A stretch of DNA of 64,000 nucleotides from Bacteroidia bacterium. GTDB lineage: Bacteria > Bacteroidota > Bacteroidia > B-17B0 > Aurantibacillaceae. The first letter of the stretch is position 1. Every line of letters starts with the position of its first letter. The position numbers and the translations under genes are program-made. The stretch covers positions 1-64,000 of the forward strand of contig JAIOZA010000010.1 of NCBI GenBank assembly GCA_021740825.1. The letters are read 5' to 3'. The notes beneath the pieces are model-generated. The model was not told the DNA's origin, did not search any database, and was given only the letters and a program-made list of their open reading frames with translations. Positions 43,414 to 52,594 of this stretch are shown here, piece by piece.

Positions 43414-43686
43414 TTAGTGTTTTTTTCCACCTTTAGCTGGAGTAGCTTTTGCTAATGAATCAGCAACTCGTGCAGAATCAGCAGCAACTTTAGCAGCAGC
43501 TTCAGCAGCAACAGCAGCTTCAGCTTCAGCAACTTTAGCTAAAGAATCAGCTTGAGCTTGAGCTACAGCAGCTATTGAATCTTCAGTTTGTTTTTGTTTA
43601 GCAGCCAATTCTTCTTTAGAAGGACCACAAGATACAAATGCAGCTGATAATGCAGCTACAGCAACGATTGATAATACTTTTTTCAT
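43414..43686 (-). CDS. small alanine-rich lipoprotein
   Basis: A 90-residue protein with a signal peptide and a lipobox-like AAFVSC (Cys20), so probably lipid-anchored. The rest is almost entirely a charged Ala-rich helix (AEAAVAAEAAAKVAADSARV), likely a coiled coil, in the manner of Lpp-type envelope proteins. The codon choices are repetitive (gca/gct) and more GC-rich than the neighbours. A -7 element close to the start, a strong terminator and the small size suggest high expression. Family not assigned; the role may be envelope spacing or peptidoglycan contact, by analogy only. Confidence 0.82.
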   Translation of the reverse strand: MKKVLSIVAVAALSAAFVSCGPSKEELAAKQKQTEDSIAAVAQAQADSLAKVAEAEAAVAAEAAAKVAADSARVADSLAKATPAKGGKKH

Positions 43687-43718
43687 TTTAAATTTTTTAG
43701 GTTTTGTTAATTTGAGTG

Positions 43719-43726
43719 CAAAATTA
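43719..43726 (-). promoter_or_regulatory. candidate -7 element of the lipoprotein gene
   Basis: caaaatta is TAATTTTG on the - strand, 32 bases upstream of the start codon. Confidence 0.5.
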
Positions 43727-43820
43727 CATTTATTTTTTAATTTTAGTTAAAAAAATGAAAATATTTTATTTTATTTTTCAACATTCTGTATTTCAGGTTA
43801 TTAAAAAGCTCTATAAACCT

Positions 43821-43828
43821 TACTTTTG
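43821..43828 (+). promoter_or_regulatory. candidate -7 element of pyrD giving a near-leaderless mRNA
   Basis: TACTTTTG fits TAnnTTTG and ends 7 bases before the ATG chosen for pyrD at 43836. Confidence 0.5.
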
Positions 43829-43835
43829 CGTAATT

Positions 43836-44879
43836 ATGTACAAAATATTTTTAAAACCACTTCTTTTTAAGTTAGATCCCGAGAAAGCGCATTATTTAAC
43901 TTTTGATTTGCTTAAGTTTTTTCTTGGCAATTCTTTTTGTAAAAGTTTAGCAAGCTTTGTTTTTGGCGTTAAGCATCCTAAACTTAAAAAACTACTATTT
44001 GGATTAACATTTGACAATCCTGTTGGCCTTGCTGCTGGTTTAGATAAAGATGCAAAAGTTTTTAACGAATTAGCCGCCCTTGGCTTTGGTTTTATTGAAA
44101 TTGGAACATTAACTCCAAAAGCGCAACCCGGCAATGATAAACCAAGGTTATTTAGATTGCCAAATGATCACGCTTTAATAAATCGAATGGGATTTAATAA
44201 TGAAGGAGTTGATGCGGCAGCTATTCGTTTGAAATTCAAGAAAACAAAAACGATTATTGGAGGAAATATCGGGAAAAACAAATTAACGCCAAACGAGGAT
44301 GCTATCAACGATTATGAATATTGTTTTAATGCCCTATTTGATGTTGTAGATTATTTTGTTGTAAATGTAAGTTCACCTAATACCCCAAACCTAAGAGAAC
44401 TTCAAGATAAGGAACCTTTAACTCATTTATTAAATCATTTACAAAAAATTAATAATGCTAAAACAAAACGGAAACCAATCCTTTTAAAGATTGCTCCTGA
44501 TTTAACCAATTCTCAATTAGATGATATTATAGAAATTGTTGCATCTACTAAAATTGATGGTATTGTAGCAACTAACACTACTATTGCACGTGAACCTTTA
44601 ACTTATCCCAAAACAGAAATAGAAGCTATTGGTATGGGTGGATTGAGCGGAAAACCATTAACTAAAAGAAGCACTGAAGTGATATCTTATTTAAAAACAA
44701 AATCGAGTAATGCATTTCCTGTCATTGGTGTTGGAGGCATTCACAGCCCCGAAGATGCCATTGAAAAGATAAAAGCAGGTGCTGACTTAATTCAATTATA
44801 CACAGGTTTTGTTTATGAAGGCCCTTCATTAATCAAAAAAATCAATAAAGAACTTATCAATCAAAATATTTTAAAATGA
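43836..44879 (+). CDS. pyrD: dihydroorotate dehydrogenase (quinone), class 2
   Basis: A 347-residue flavoprotein that oxidises dihydroorotate to orotate in pyrimidine synthesis and passes electrons to the quinone pool. Start placed at 43836 ([20 protein letters not shown]), the usual class 2 beginning; a longer frame to 43716 has no support and would cross the promoter. Landmarks: [40 protein letters not shown], the catalytic serine in [13 protein letters not shown], and [20 protein letters not shown]. The stop overlaps the HMG-CoA lyase start by 4 bases. Confidence 0.96.
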   Translation: MYKIFLKPLLFKLDPEKAHYLTFDLLKFFLGNSFCKSLASFVFGVKHPKLKKLLFGLTFDNPVGLAAGLDKDAKVFNELAALGFGFIEIGTLTPKAQPGNDKPRLFRLPNDHALINRMGFNNEGVDAAAIRLKFKKTKTIIGGNIGKNKLTPNEDAINDYEYCFNALFDVVDYFVVNVSSPNTPNLRELQDKEPLTHLLNHLQKINNAKTKRKPILLKIAPDLTNSQLDDIIEIVASTKIDGIVATNTTIAREPLTYPKTEIEAIGMGGLSGKPLTKRSTEVISYLKTKSSNAFPVIGVGGIHSPEDAIEKIKAGADLIQLYTGFVYEGPSLIKKINKELINQNILK

Positions 44880-45730
44880 AGTTAATTGAATGCCCCAGAG
44901 ATGCCATGCAAGGTATCAAAGAATTGATTCCTACAGATATTAAAGCAAACTATATTAATTCTCTTTTAAATATTGGTTTTGATACCATTGATTTTGGAAG
45001 TTTTGTTTCGCCAAAAGCCATTCCTCAAATGCAAGACACTGCAGAGGTTTTAAAGCAATTAGATTTATCAACCACAAAAAGTAAATTGTTAGCCATTGTT
45101 GCTAATACGCGTGGAGCGCAAGATGCCTGCTCTTTTAATGAAATCAGCTATTTAGGATTTCCATTTTCAATTTCAGAAACGTTTCAGCAACGAAATGCCA
45201 ATTCTAGTATTGCAGAGTCTTTAATGAGGGTTGAAGAAATTCAAAATCTTTGTGTTAAAAGTAATAAAGAATTAGTAGTTTATATTTCAATGGCATTCGG
45301 TAATCCTTATGGCGATATTTGGAATAGTGAAATTGTAATTAATTGGACAAAAAAATTAGGTGATTTAGGTATTAAAATTATTGCACTTTCTGACACAATT
45401 GGAGTGTCAAACCCGGAAAATATTAGCTATTTATTTTCAAATATTATCCCTGAATTTAAAACCATTGAAATTGGAGCCCACTTGCACTCAACCAAAGAAA
45501 AAGCACAAGAGAAAATAGACGCTGCTTATAAAAGTGGTTGTCAGCGTTTTGATGTGGCTATTCATGGCTTTGGTGGCTGCCCTATGGCTAAGGATGATTT
45601 AACAGGAAATTTAGCTACGGAAGATTTAGAACATTATTTTAATAGCAATAATATTCCTTTAAACCTTAATTCCGATTTATTATACAAGGCCTATTCACAA
45701 AGTTGGGATGTTTTTAATAAGTACCATTAG
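44876..45730 (+). CDS. hydroxymethylglutaryl-CoA lyase family protein
   Basis: A 284-residue TIM-barrel enzyme of the HMG-CoA lyase type, which splits HMG-CoA to acetoacetate and acetyl-CoA in leucine breakdown. Landmarks: ECPRDAMQG at the N-terminus (the Arg and Asp of the active site), [27 protein letters not shown] (metal His) and [15 protein letters not shown] with the catalytic Cys. Start ATG overlaps the pyrD stop as ATGA, so translation is coupled, although the two pathways are unrelated. Confidence 0.93.
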   Translation: MKLIECPRDAMQGIKELIPTDIKANYINSLLNIGFDTIDFGSFVSPKAIPQMQDTAEVLKQLDLSTTKSKLLAIVANTRGAQDACSFNEISYLGFPFSISETFQQRNANSSIAESLMRVEEIQNLCVKSNKELVVYISMAFGNPYGDIWNSEIVINWTKKLGDLGIKIIALSDTIGVSNPENISYLFSNIIPEFKTIEIGAHLHSTKEKAQEKIDAAYKSGCQRFDVAIHGFGGCPMAKDDLTGNLATEDLEHYFNSNNIPLNLNSDLLYKAYSQSWDVFNKYH

Positions 45731-45828
45731 TTGCAATTTAAAAAACTGCGGAAATAAAACGTATTATTTTAAATAGTTGCTTAAAATCATTAGCAGTAAT
45801 TTTTGTACTAGTTTAATAAAAAATTAAA

Positions 45829-46797
45829 ATGAAAAAAATAGGTTTAATTACATCAGGTGGCGATGCTCCGGGAATGAATGCTTGCATTAGAGCAGTTGTA
45901 AGAACTGCTCGTGCCGAACAAATAGAGGTTGTTGGTTTTTACAGGGGTTACGAAGGATTGATTGATAATGATTGCATTCAATTAACAAAAAGCACCGTGT
46001 CCAACATTATTCATCGTGGAGGTACGGTTTTAAAAACTGCTCGTAGTAGTCGTTTTATGACTAGTAAAGGAATGCAAATGGCAGTTGAAACATTGCAAAA
46101 ACATGCTTTAGATGGATTTATTGTAATAGGCGGAGATGGCAGCTTTAGAGGCGCTTTAGAATTAAGCAAGCAGCATACCATCAAAACAATTGGATGTCCA
46201 GGCACAATTGACAATGATTTGGTAGGTACCGATTACACCATTGGTTATGATACTGCAATTAATACTGTAACCGAAGCAATTGATAAAATTCGTGATACCG
46301 CAGAAAGCCATGATCGTATTTTTGTTGTTGAGGTTATGGGGAGAGACGCCGGCTTAATAGCCTTAAGAAGCGCCATTGCATGCGGTGCAGAAGCAATATT
46401 AATACCTGAACGTAAAAATGATTTAGCACGATTAATGGAAAAGAAAAAATCGTGGAGAAAAACTAAAAAAAGCAGAATTATTATTGTTGCCGAAGGTGAT
46501 GAAAATGGAGGTGCATTTGGTATAGGAAACTTACTTAAAAAAGAATGGCCTGAGTTTGATATTAGAATATCAATTCTAGGACACATACAACGTGGTGGAA
46601 ATCCAACATGTATGGAGCGTGTAAATGCTAGTATAATGGGCTATTATGCCGTTCAAGCATTAAAAAATGGACTTACAAATCAAATGGTTGGAATTGTAAA
46701 TAAGCAAGTTTGCTACACACCTTTTCAAGATGCAGTAAAGCATATTGAAGAATTGAATCCTGATATGTTACAAATTTTAGATATTTTATCTGCTTAA
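45829..46797 (+). CDS. pfkA: ATP-dependent 6-phosphofructokinase
   Basis: A 322-residue glycolytic enzyme. The N-terminal LITSGGDAPGMNACIRAVVR, the IGGDGSFRGA motif (the Gly after GGD marks ATP rather than pyrophosphate use), PGTIDNDLVGTDYTIGYDTA and the MGRDAGLIAL loop are standard; HIQRGGNPTCMERV is in the active site. Length is typical. Lies alone between the HMG-CoA lyase and TPR genes, on the same strand, with 98-bp and 20-bp spacers, so the TPR gene may be co-transcribed. Confidence 0.97.
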   Translation: MKKIGLITSGGDAPGMNACIRAVVRTARAEQIEVVGFYRGYEGLIDNDCIQLTKSTVSNIIHRGGTVLKTARSSRFMTSKGMQMAVETLQKHALDGFIVIGGDGSFRGALELSKQHTIKTIGCPGTIDNDLVGTDYTIGYDTAINTVTEAIDKIRDTAESHDRIFVVEVMGRDAGLIALRSAIACGAEAILIPERKNDLARLMEKKKSWRKTKKSRIIIVAEGDENGGAFGIGNLLKKEWPEFDIRISILGHIQRGGNPTCMERVNASIMGYYAVQALKNGLTNQMVGIVNKQVCYTPFQDAVKHIEELNPDMLQILDILSA

Positions 46798-46817
46798 TTT
46801 TTTGACCTTGTAGTTGC

Positions 46818-48254
46818 ATGAAAAAAGCTATTTTATATTTTATATTTTTTTCTTTTGTCCTCACTAATGTTTTGATGGCACAAAGAGACAAAATTGAAGT
46901 TGACCCCTTATTTGCAAGCGCCTTTAAAAAATATGAAACTAAGGATTATGCCGGTTCTTATTTAGATTATTCGGGATACTTATTAAAAAAACCAGGTGAT
47001 GGTTCGGCAATGTATAACAGAGGTTTATGCGCTTATGAATTAAAAGATTACAAAGACGGACTTACAAATTTTACAAAAAGTATTGGCTTAGGAAGACGAA
47101 AACCAGACGCCTTTTATAGCAGAGGTTTATGCCATTATAAATTACATAATTACACAATTGCAATTGCAGATTTTGATACCGCTATTGCATTAAATACTAA
47201 TTATGCAAAAGCACTAACTTATAAAGGAGCTTGCTTAAATGAACTCAAAAAATACAATGAAGCACTTGAAGTTTTAAATCAAGCGGTGGAAGCTGACTTA
47301 AACTATGAAAGTTCATATTATTTTAGAGGAATAACCTATTATTATTTAAAGAATTTTGAAAAAGGTTTAGCTGATTGTAATGCTTCGCTTGCAATAAAAA
47401 CATATTATGAAACTTATTTTTGGCGAGGATTACATTATTTAAATTTAAGGCGATATTCAGAATCCATCACTGATTACGATACAGTGATTAGTCATGATTC
47501 AAAATATGCGAAAGCATATTATAATAGAGCAATTGCCTATTACGATTTAAAAAAATACTCCGATGCGCTTACTGATAACAATATATCAATTGAACTAGAT
47601 CCTTTAAAGCCTGAGGCATATTATAATAGGGCTTTGGTAAAATATGAGCTAGGAAAATATAAGGAAGCCGAGCCAGACTTTAATGCAACCATTGATTTGA
47701 AATTAAACGACGCTAAACATTATTTATGGCGAGGGGTAAATTATTATCATCAAAAAAAATATGCCTTAGCAATTGCAGATTTAAATAAAGCAATTCAAAA
47801 GGACAATCAATCCGAAACGGCCTATTATTACAGAGCTTTAATAAAGTACTATCAGCAAGATGATAAAGGTGTAATTGAAGATTGCAGCAGTGCCTTAGCA
47901 ATAAAACAATCAAGCGATACTTATTACCAACGAGGAATTAGTAAATATAATTTAAGAAATTACCAAGAAGCGATTGATGATTTTAATGAGTCCTTAAAAA
48001 TAAAACCAGAGTATAAACTGGCAATACTCGAAAGAGGTATTGCATATTATCAAATTGAAAAAGATCAATTAGCTTTAACTGATTTGAATAAAGCTATTGA
48101 GTTAAATCCTAATTCGTCTCGGGCTTTTTATTTTAGAGGAAAACTAAAAAAATACATGAATGACCTAGTTGGCTCATGCACGGATTTAAAACAAGCGCAA
48201 ACACTAGGTAATGATTTGGCAGCAGATGAATTAGTGAAAAATAAATGTCAGTAA
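46818..48254 (+). CDS. exported tetratricopeptide-repeat protein
   Basis: A 478-residue protein with a signal peptide (ending VLMAQ) and about twelve tandem TPR units (for example AMYNRGLCAYELKDYKDGLT, AYYNRAIAYYDLKKYSDALT, AYYNRALVKYELGKYKEAEP). TPR superhelices mediate protein contacts; the client is unknown. The last unit ends LVGSCTDLKQAQTLGNDLAA, which caps the array. Starts 20 bp after pfkA, but a separate promoter cannot be excluded. Likely periplasmic. Confidence 0.9.
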   Translation: MKKAILYFIFFSFVLTNVLMAQRDKIEVDPLFASAFKKYETKDYAGSYLDYSGYLLKKPGDGSAMYNRGLCAYELKDYKDGLTNFTKSIGLGRRKPDAFYSRGLCHYKLHNYTIAIADFDTAIALNTNYAKALTYKGACLNELKKYNEALEVLNQAVEADLNYESSYYFRGITYYYLKNFEKGLADCNASLAIKTYYETYFWRGLHYLNLRRYSESITDYDTVISHDSKYAKAYYNRAIAYYDLKKYSDALTDNNISIELDPLKPEAYYNRALVKYELGKYKEAEPDFNATIDLKLNDAKHYLWRGVNYYHQKKYALAIADLNKAIQKDNQSETAYYYRALIKYYQQDDKGVIEDCSSALAIKQSSDTYYQRGISKYNLRNYQEAIDDFNESLKIKPEYKLAILERGIAYYQIEKDQLALTDLNKAIELNPNSSRAFYFRGKLKKYMNDLVGSCTDLKQAQTLGNDLAADELVKNKCQ

Positions 48255-48414
48255 GGTACTGATTTAGTAGCTTTCGCAGCTTTGTAAATCACTGTCTAAG
48301 ATTTTTAAACACTAACGTTGCCTTAAATTTATTATGCATTGTATAGGTAAAATAAAAACAACTTGCACTTGATAATAAAATCCAGGACAACGTAATCCTT
48401 CTACTTACTTTAAC

Positions 48415-48444
48415 TTTGCTATCACAAGCAAATCCTTATCTTTG
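48415..48444 (+). promoter_or_regulatory. full Bacteroidota-type promoter of truA, leaderless transcript
   Basis: TTTG (48415-48418), an 18-bp spacer and TATCTTTG (48437-48444) match the -33/-7 pattern. The ATG lies only 4 bases beyond, so transcription would start at or next to the start codon. Confidence 0.65.
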
Positions 48445-48448
48445 CAAA

Positions 48449-49213
48449 ATGCCGCGTTACTTTATTCAGTTAGCCTATAATGGTACCAATTTTAATGGTT
48501 GGCAAATACAGGATAATACCCCAAATACGGTGCAGCAAATTTTACAAGATAAATTATCCATGATTTTATCTGAAACCATTAAAGTGGTTGGTTGCGGCAG
48601 AACGGATACGGGTGTACATGCTAAAGATTATTATGCTCATTTTGATTCAGAGCAATTAGATTTACACCAAGAAGGGACTAATTATGTTTACAAGCTAAAT
48701 AAAGTGCTGCCGTACGATATAGCTATAAAAAAAATGTATTTAGTAAAAGATGAAGCAAATGCCAGATTTGATGCAGAGTTTAGAACTTATGACTATTATC
48801 TTCACTCTATTAAAAATCCATTTTTAACGCATAGTTCATTATTCCATTTTGGAGAAATAAATTATGAAGCTATGAACGAAGCTGCTGCCCATTTATTAGT
48901 AGTAGATGATTTTACAAGTTTTAGTAAAGTAAATACACAAACAAAAACAAATAACTGTAAGGTGGTTTTTGCACAATGGACTAAACTAACAGACACCGAA
49001 TTTGTTTTTAAAATTACAGCTAATCGTTTTTTGCAAAATATGGTGCGCGCTATTGTAGGCACATTATTGCAAGTAGGAAAAGGTAAAATGAGTTTACAAG
49101 AATTTAAAACAATCATCCAAAATAAAAATCGTTCCGATGCAGGTATGTCAGTTGCTGGTCACGCTTTGTATTTAACAAATGTGCAATATCCCGAAACTAT
49201 TTTTAATGACTAA
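48449..49213 (+). CDS. truA: tRNA pseudouridine synthase A
   Basis: A 254-residue enzyme that makes pseudouridine at positions 38-40 of tRNA anticodon arms. The start at 48449 (MPRYFIQLAYNGTNFNGW) is chosen over a longer frame to 48416, because the -7 element of its promoter lies inside the extension. Catalytic Asp53 is in GCGRTDTGVHA; FLQNMVRAIVGTLLQVG is the usual C-terminal landmark. The ABC exporter gene starts within its last 8 bases. Confidence 0.96.
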   Translation: MPRYFIQLAYNGTNFNGWQIQDNTPNTVQQILQDKLSMILSETIKVVGCGRTDTGVHAKDYYAHFDSEQLDLHQEGTNYVYKLNKVLPYDIAIKKMYLVKDEANARFDAEFRTYDYYLHSIKNPFLTHSSLFHFGEINYEAMNEAAAHLLVVDDFTSFSKVNTQTKTNNCKVVFAQWTKLTDTEFVFKITANRFLQNMVRAIVGTLLQVGKGKMSLQEFKTIIQNKNRSDAGMSVAGHALYLTNVQYPETIFND

Positions 49214-51032
49214 AAACGCATCACAAAATAAATTTAGTTTTACATTATTAAAACGAATTTTAACGTATAGTAAACCGTATAAAAAATTATTTTTTTTAGC
49301 TGTAACACTTACCCTTCTTTTAGCTTCATTAGCTATTGTGAGGCCGCTTTTAATTAATGAGATGCTCAATGGAATTGGTGCCGTTAATCCATTGGATGAT
49401 GGTTACATGAATCCTGATGATAAAATCAGTTTTTTAAATAAAATGGGATTGTCATTAATTGCTGTTCTTTTATTAGAAGCTTTATTGCAATTTACAAATA
49501 TTTATGTAACTAATTTATTGGGACAAAATATTGTAAAAGATTTGCGACTGCAGGTTTACAGTCATATTTTAAAATTAAAGAATACCTATTTTGATAATAC
49601 TCCGGTTGGCACTTTAGTAACCAGAGCAATTTCGGATATTGAAAGTTTAAGTGATGTATTTTCTCAGGGCTTTATTGTTATTTGCGGCGATATTTTAATG
49701 CTTATTATTTTTTTAACTGCCATGTTAATGAAAAATTGGGCCGTGGCTTTAGTTACTTTAAGTACTATTCCATTACTATTAATTGCAACTAATTTATTTA
49801 AAAATGGCATAAAAACAACCTTTACCGAAGTGCGAAATGCGGTGGCCTCTTTAAATGCTTTTACAAACGAACATATCTCGGGTATGCGAATTGTGCAGTT
49901 GTTTAACCGCGAAAAAATTGAATATGAAAAATTTAAGGAAATTAATGAAAAGCACCGAGATGCAAATATCAAGTCAATCTGGTATTATTCAGTATTTTTT
50001 CCGGTGGTCGAAATCTTATCAGCGGTTTCAGTGGCATTATTTATTTGGTTTGCCGGATTAAAAGCTAATGCGTTCAATCTTAAGTTAGGCGATATTACTT
50101 TTTTTATCATGATGATAAACATGGTGTTTAGGCCAATTCGTATGTTAGCAGACAGATTAAATACTTTACAAATGGGTGTGGTAGCATCTGAACGTGTTTT
50201 TAAAGTAATTGATACGAATGAAATTATTTCTGAAACGGGAACAATTTCAGCTACCCATATTAAAGGTAAAGTTGAATTTAAGGATGTTTGGTTTGCATAT
50301 AAAGATGATGATTATGTTATTAAAGGAATTTCCTTTATCATCAATCAAGGAGAAACTGCTGCTATTATTGGAGCAACCGGAGCTGGTAAATCAAGTATCC
50401 TTAATTTATTGAGTCGTTTTTACGAAATATCAGCTACACCAATAAATAAAGATAAATTACATGCAAAAGATAATATATATAAAGGGAAAATTTTGATTGA
50501 TGATGTAATCATCTCCGAATATAAACTTAACGAGTTGCGAGAATCTATTGGTGTTGTGTTGCAAGATGTATTTTTATTTAGTGACAGCATTATAAATAAC
50601 ATTACGTTGCAAAATCCATTAATAACTGAAGAGCAAGTAATTACTGCTTCTAAAAATATTGGTGTGCACGATTTTATTATGAGTTTACCTAGTGGTTACC
50701 ATTATAATGTTAAGGAACGCGGCACTATGCTGTCGGCCGGACAAAGGCAGCTTGTAGCTTTTGTAAGAGCTTACGTATATAATCCGCCCATCTTTATTTT
50801 AGATGAAGCAACATCTTCCATCGATTTAGAAACTGAAAAATTAATTCAAAAAGCGTCTATCGAATTAGCTAAAAATAGAACTTCCATTATCATTGCGCAT
50901 CGGTTATCAACCATTCATCATGCCGATAGAATTATAGTAATGGATAAAGGTGAAATTATTGAACAAGGTGAAACAAAATACCTTGCACAAAAAATAGATG
51001 GAGTTTATAAAAAAATGCTCGAATTCAACTAG
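49206..51032 (+). CDS. ABC exporter, MsbA-like transmembrane and ATPase protein
   Basis: A 608-residue half-transporter. The start at 49206 (MTKNASQNKF) overlaps the end of truA by 8 bases; a start at 49179 is less likely. Six helices in the first 330 residues are followed by an ATP-binding domain with Walker A GATGAGKSS, signature LSAGQRQL, Walker B IFILDEATSS and an H-loop in IAHRLST. About 20 extra residues (SATPINKDKLHAKDNIYKG) interrupt the domain between Walker A and the Q-loop. Homodimers of this type export lipids, such as lipid A precursors, or drugs; the substrate is not known here. Confidence 0.93.
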   Translation: MTKNASQNKFSFTLLKRILTYSKPYKKLFFLAVTLTLLLASLAIVRPLLINEMLNGIGAVNPLDDGYMNPDDKISFLNKMGLSLIAVLLLEALLQFTNIYVTNLLGQNIVKDLRLQVYSHILKLKNTYFDNTPVGTLVTRAISDIESLSDVFSQGFIVICGDILMLIIFLTAMLMKNWAVALVTLSTIPLLLIATNLFKNGIKTTFTEVRNAVASLNAFTNEHISGMRIVQLFNREKIEYEKFKEINEKHRDANIKSIWYYSVFFPVVEILSAVSVALFIWFAGLKANAFNLKLGDITFFIMMINMVFRPIRMLADRLNTLQMGVVASERVFKVIDTNEIISETGTISATHIKGKVEFKDVWFAYKDDDYVIKGISFIINQGETAAIIGATGAGKSSILNLLSRFYEISATPINKDKLHAKDNIYKGKILIDDVIISEYKLNELRESIGVVLQDVFLFSDSIINNITLQNPLITEEQVITASKNIGVHDFIMSLPSGYHYNVKERGTMLSAGQRQLVAFVRAYVYNPPIFILDEATSSIDLETEKLIQKASIELAKNRTSIIIAHRLSTIHHADRIIVMDKGEIIEQGETKYLAQKIDGVYKKMLEFN

Positions 51033-51068
51033 CTTATTTTAATTTAAACGTTATTTGTAGTTAATAGA

Positions 51069-51566
51069 ATGAAACATATTTTACTAATATCAGATACGCA
51101 CAGTCATTTAGATGATTTACTCATAAAGCACATTCAATTGGCTGATGAGGTTTGGCACGCTGGAGATATTGGTAATAGTGAGTTAACAGATGCTATCAAA
51201 AAACTAAAACCATTAAAAGCCGTTTATGGTAATATTGACGATCATCAAGTAAGAAAAGAGTTTCCTAAAAATTTAATTTTTTGTTGCGAAGAGGTTAAAG
51301 TTTATATGACTCATATTTGCGGACAACCAGCTAAATACATCAAAGAAGTAAATGATTTACTGATAGCAGAAAAACCTAAATTATTTATTTGCGGCCATTC
51401 GCATATTTTAAAAGTAATGTATCAAAAACAATATAATGTGTTACATTTAAACCCAGGAGCCTGCGGCAAGCATGGTTTTCATCAAATTAAAACAGTGTTG
51501 CGCTTTGTAATTGATAACGACCAAATAAAAGATTTAGCAATTATTGAATTAGGAAATAGAGCTTAA
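51069..51566 (+). CDS. YfcE/MJ0936-type metallophosphoesterase
   Basis: A 165-residue calcineurin-like phosphodiesterase with two-metal ligands in ISDTHSH, WHAGDIGN, VYGNIDD, MTHICGQ and CGHSHI. It matches the small single-domain YfcE family, which acts on phosphodiesters in vitro; the cellular substrate is unknown. Lies 36 bp after the ABC exporter on the same strand and is probably in its operon with truA. Confidence 0.94.
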   Translation: MKHILLISDTHSHLDDLLIKHIQLADEVWHAGDIGNSELTDAIKKLKPLKAVYGNIDDHQVRKEFPKNLIFCCEEVKVYMTHICGQPAKYIKEVNDLLIAEKPKLFICGHSHILKVMYQKQYNVLHLNPGACGKHGFHQIKTVLRFVIDNDQIKDLAIIELGNRA

Positions 51567-51668
51567 TTTTTTTTCATAAATGTAATAGTAGTTCGATTCA
51601 TTATTTTTGAATGGGATTTTTTAATTATTAAAATTGAGTGAGCAATCACTTCTACCATTTATAAGTAA

Positions 51669-51779
51669 TAGATAGTCCAAGCAGTTAGTCACCCTGAACT
51701 TGATTCAGGGTCTCTGAGATGCTGAATCAAGTTCAGCATGACCAACATAATTGGACCATGTAATAAATGTATTTGGTAT
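51669..51779 (+). repeat. dispersed palindromic element, copy 3
   Basis: Order of parts: agatagtccaagc, gttagtc, ctgaacttgattcag, a 13-base spacer, ctgaatcaagttcag, catgacc, attggacc, then tatttggtat. gtccaa and ttggac form an outer pair of inverted repeats. Occupies part of the 316-base gap 51567-51882; the remainder holds nothing recognisable. Confidence 0.88.
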
Positions 51780-51882
51780 TATTTTTTTATTTAGCAAAAA
51801 TATATTTTGAAACATTTTTAAAAATGTAGTGATGAAAGAAATGCTAATACTAAAAGGAGGCGCTTAATTATAGGTTTTTAAC

Positions 51883-52476
51883 TTATAATTTTATAAATTT
51901 CCCAAAGATGTTCTTGCCAATTTTGGGTTCTATTTCAAAATATAATATTCCGCTTTGCAAAGCTGTAATATCTTCATTATATAAGCCGTTTTCGTTAGGG
52001 GAAAATTCCCTCACTAACTCCCCAAATTGATTATAAATTTTAAGTTTACTGTTTGTGTAAGAGCTTAATAGAAGTAAATTTTGATTAATTGGATTATTAA
52101 ATAGTATATAACCTTTTTCAGAAACATCAATAAATACTAGAGAGGAAATTGTTGAGTAATCTGCCGGAGGAATTAATACTCTATAATAATTTCTTTTGTT
52201 TTTAAGAGGAGTCTCATGAGAATATGAAATGCTTTGAGGTTTAGTTAATTCGCCACAAATTCCTGAAAAATCATACAGTAATTCAAAGTTTAAGGAGTCT
52301 ATTGAATGTTCAATTTTATAACCTGAACAAGCATTTCCCGCTGTTATTATAAAGTTAACAATAACACTTTGTTTGTATTGCGTTGCTGATAGTTCTTGTA
52401 TTCTAGATTGAGCCAAAGAATATTTGGAAATTAGAATTAGAAAACTGAGAGCAATTATTTTATTTACAAAATTCAT
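51883..52476 (-). CDS. small secreted protein with degenerate T9SS-like tail
   Basis: A 197-residue protein with a signal peptide (ending YSLAQ), a middle region resembling the extracellular module that precedes T9SS tails (VIVNFIITAGNACSGYKIEH, RNYYRVLIPPADYST), and a C-terminal segment with sorting-domain features (ILFNNPINQNLLLLS, LKIYNQFGELVREF, LQSGILYFEI, FGKFIKL). The tail keeps the FNNPINQNL pattern instead of YPNPxxxxL. The gene is short and may be a minimal cargo. Function unknown. A near-consensus -7 (TTATCTTTAC on the - strand) precedes it. Confidence 0.78.
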   Translation of the reverse strand: MNFVNKIIALSFLILISKYSLAQSRIQELSATQYKQSVIVNFIITAGNACSGYKIEHSIDSLNFELLYDFSGICGELTKPQSISYSHETPLKNKRNYYRVLIPPADYSTISSLVFIDVSEKGYILFNNPINQNLLLLSSYTNSKLKIYNQFGELVREFSPNENGLYNEDITALQSGILYFEIEPKIGKNIFGKFIKL

Positions 52477-52594
52477 ATATTAACTTATTGTAAAGATAAG
52501 AAGTTTGATTTAGTATTTTTATTTAGCAAGTATTAATTTATCTATTTTTATAAAGTGTTTTTGTATCTTTAATAATTATAAACCTTTGTAAAAA

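Noticed and set aside
46245-46586. 113-codon frame antisense to pfkA
   Set aside because: Shadow of a clear housekeeping gene; the pattern follows the codon bias of the other strand.
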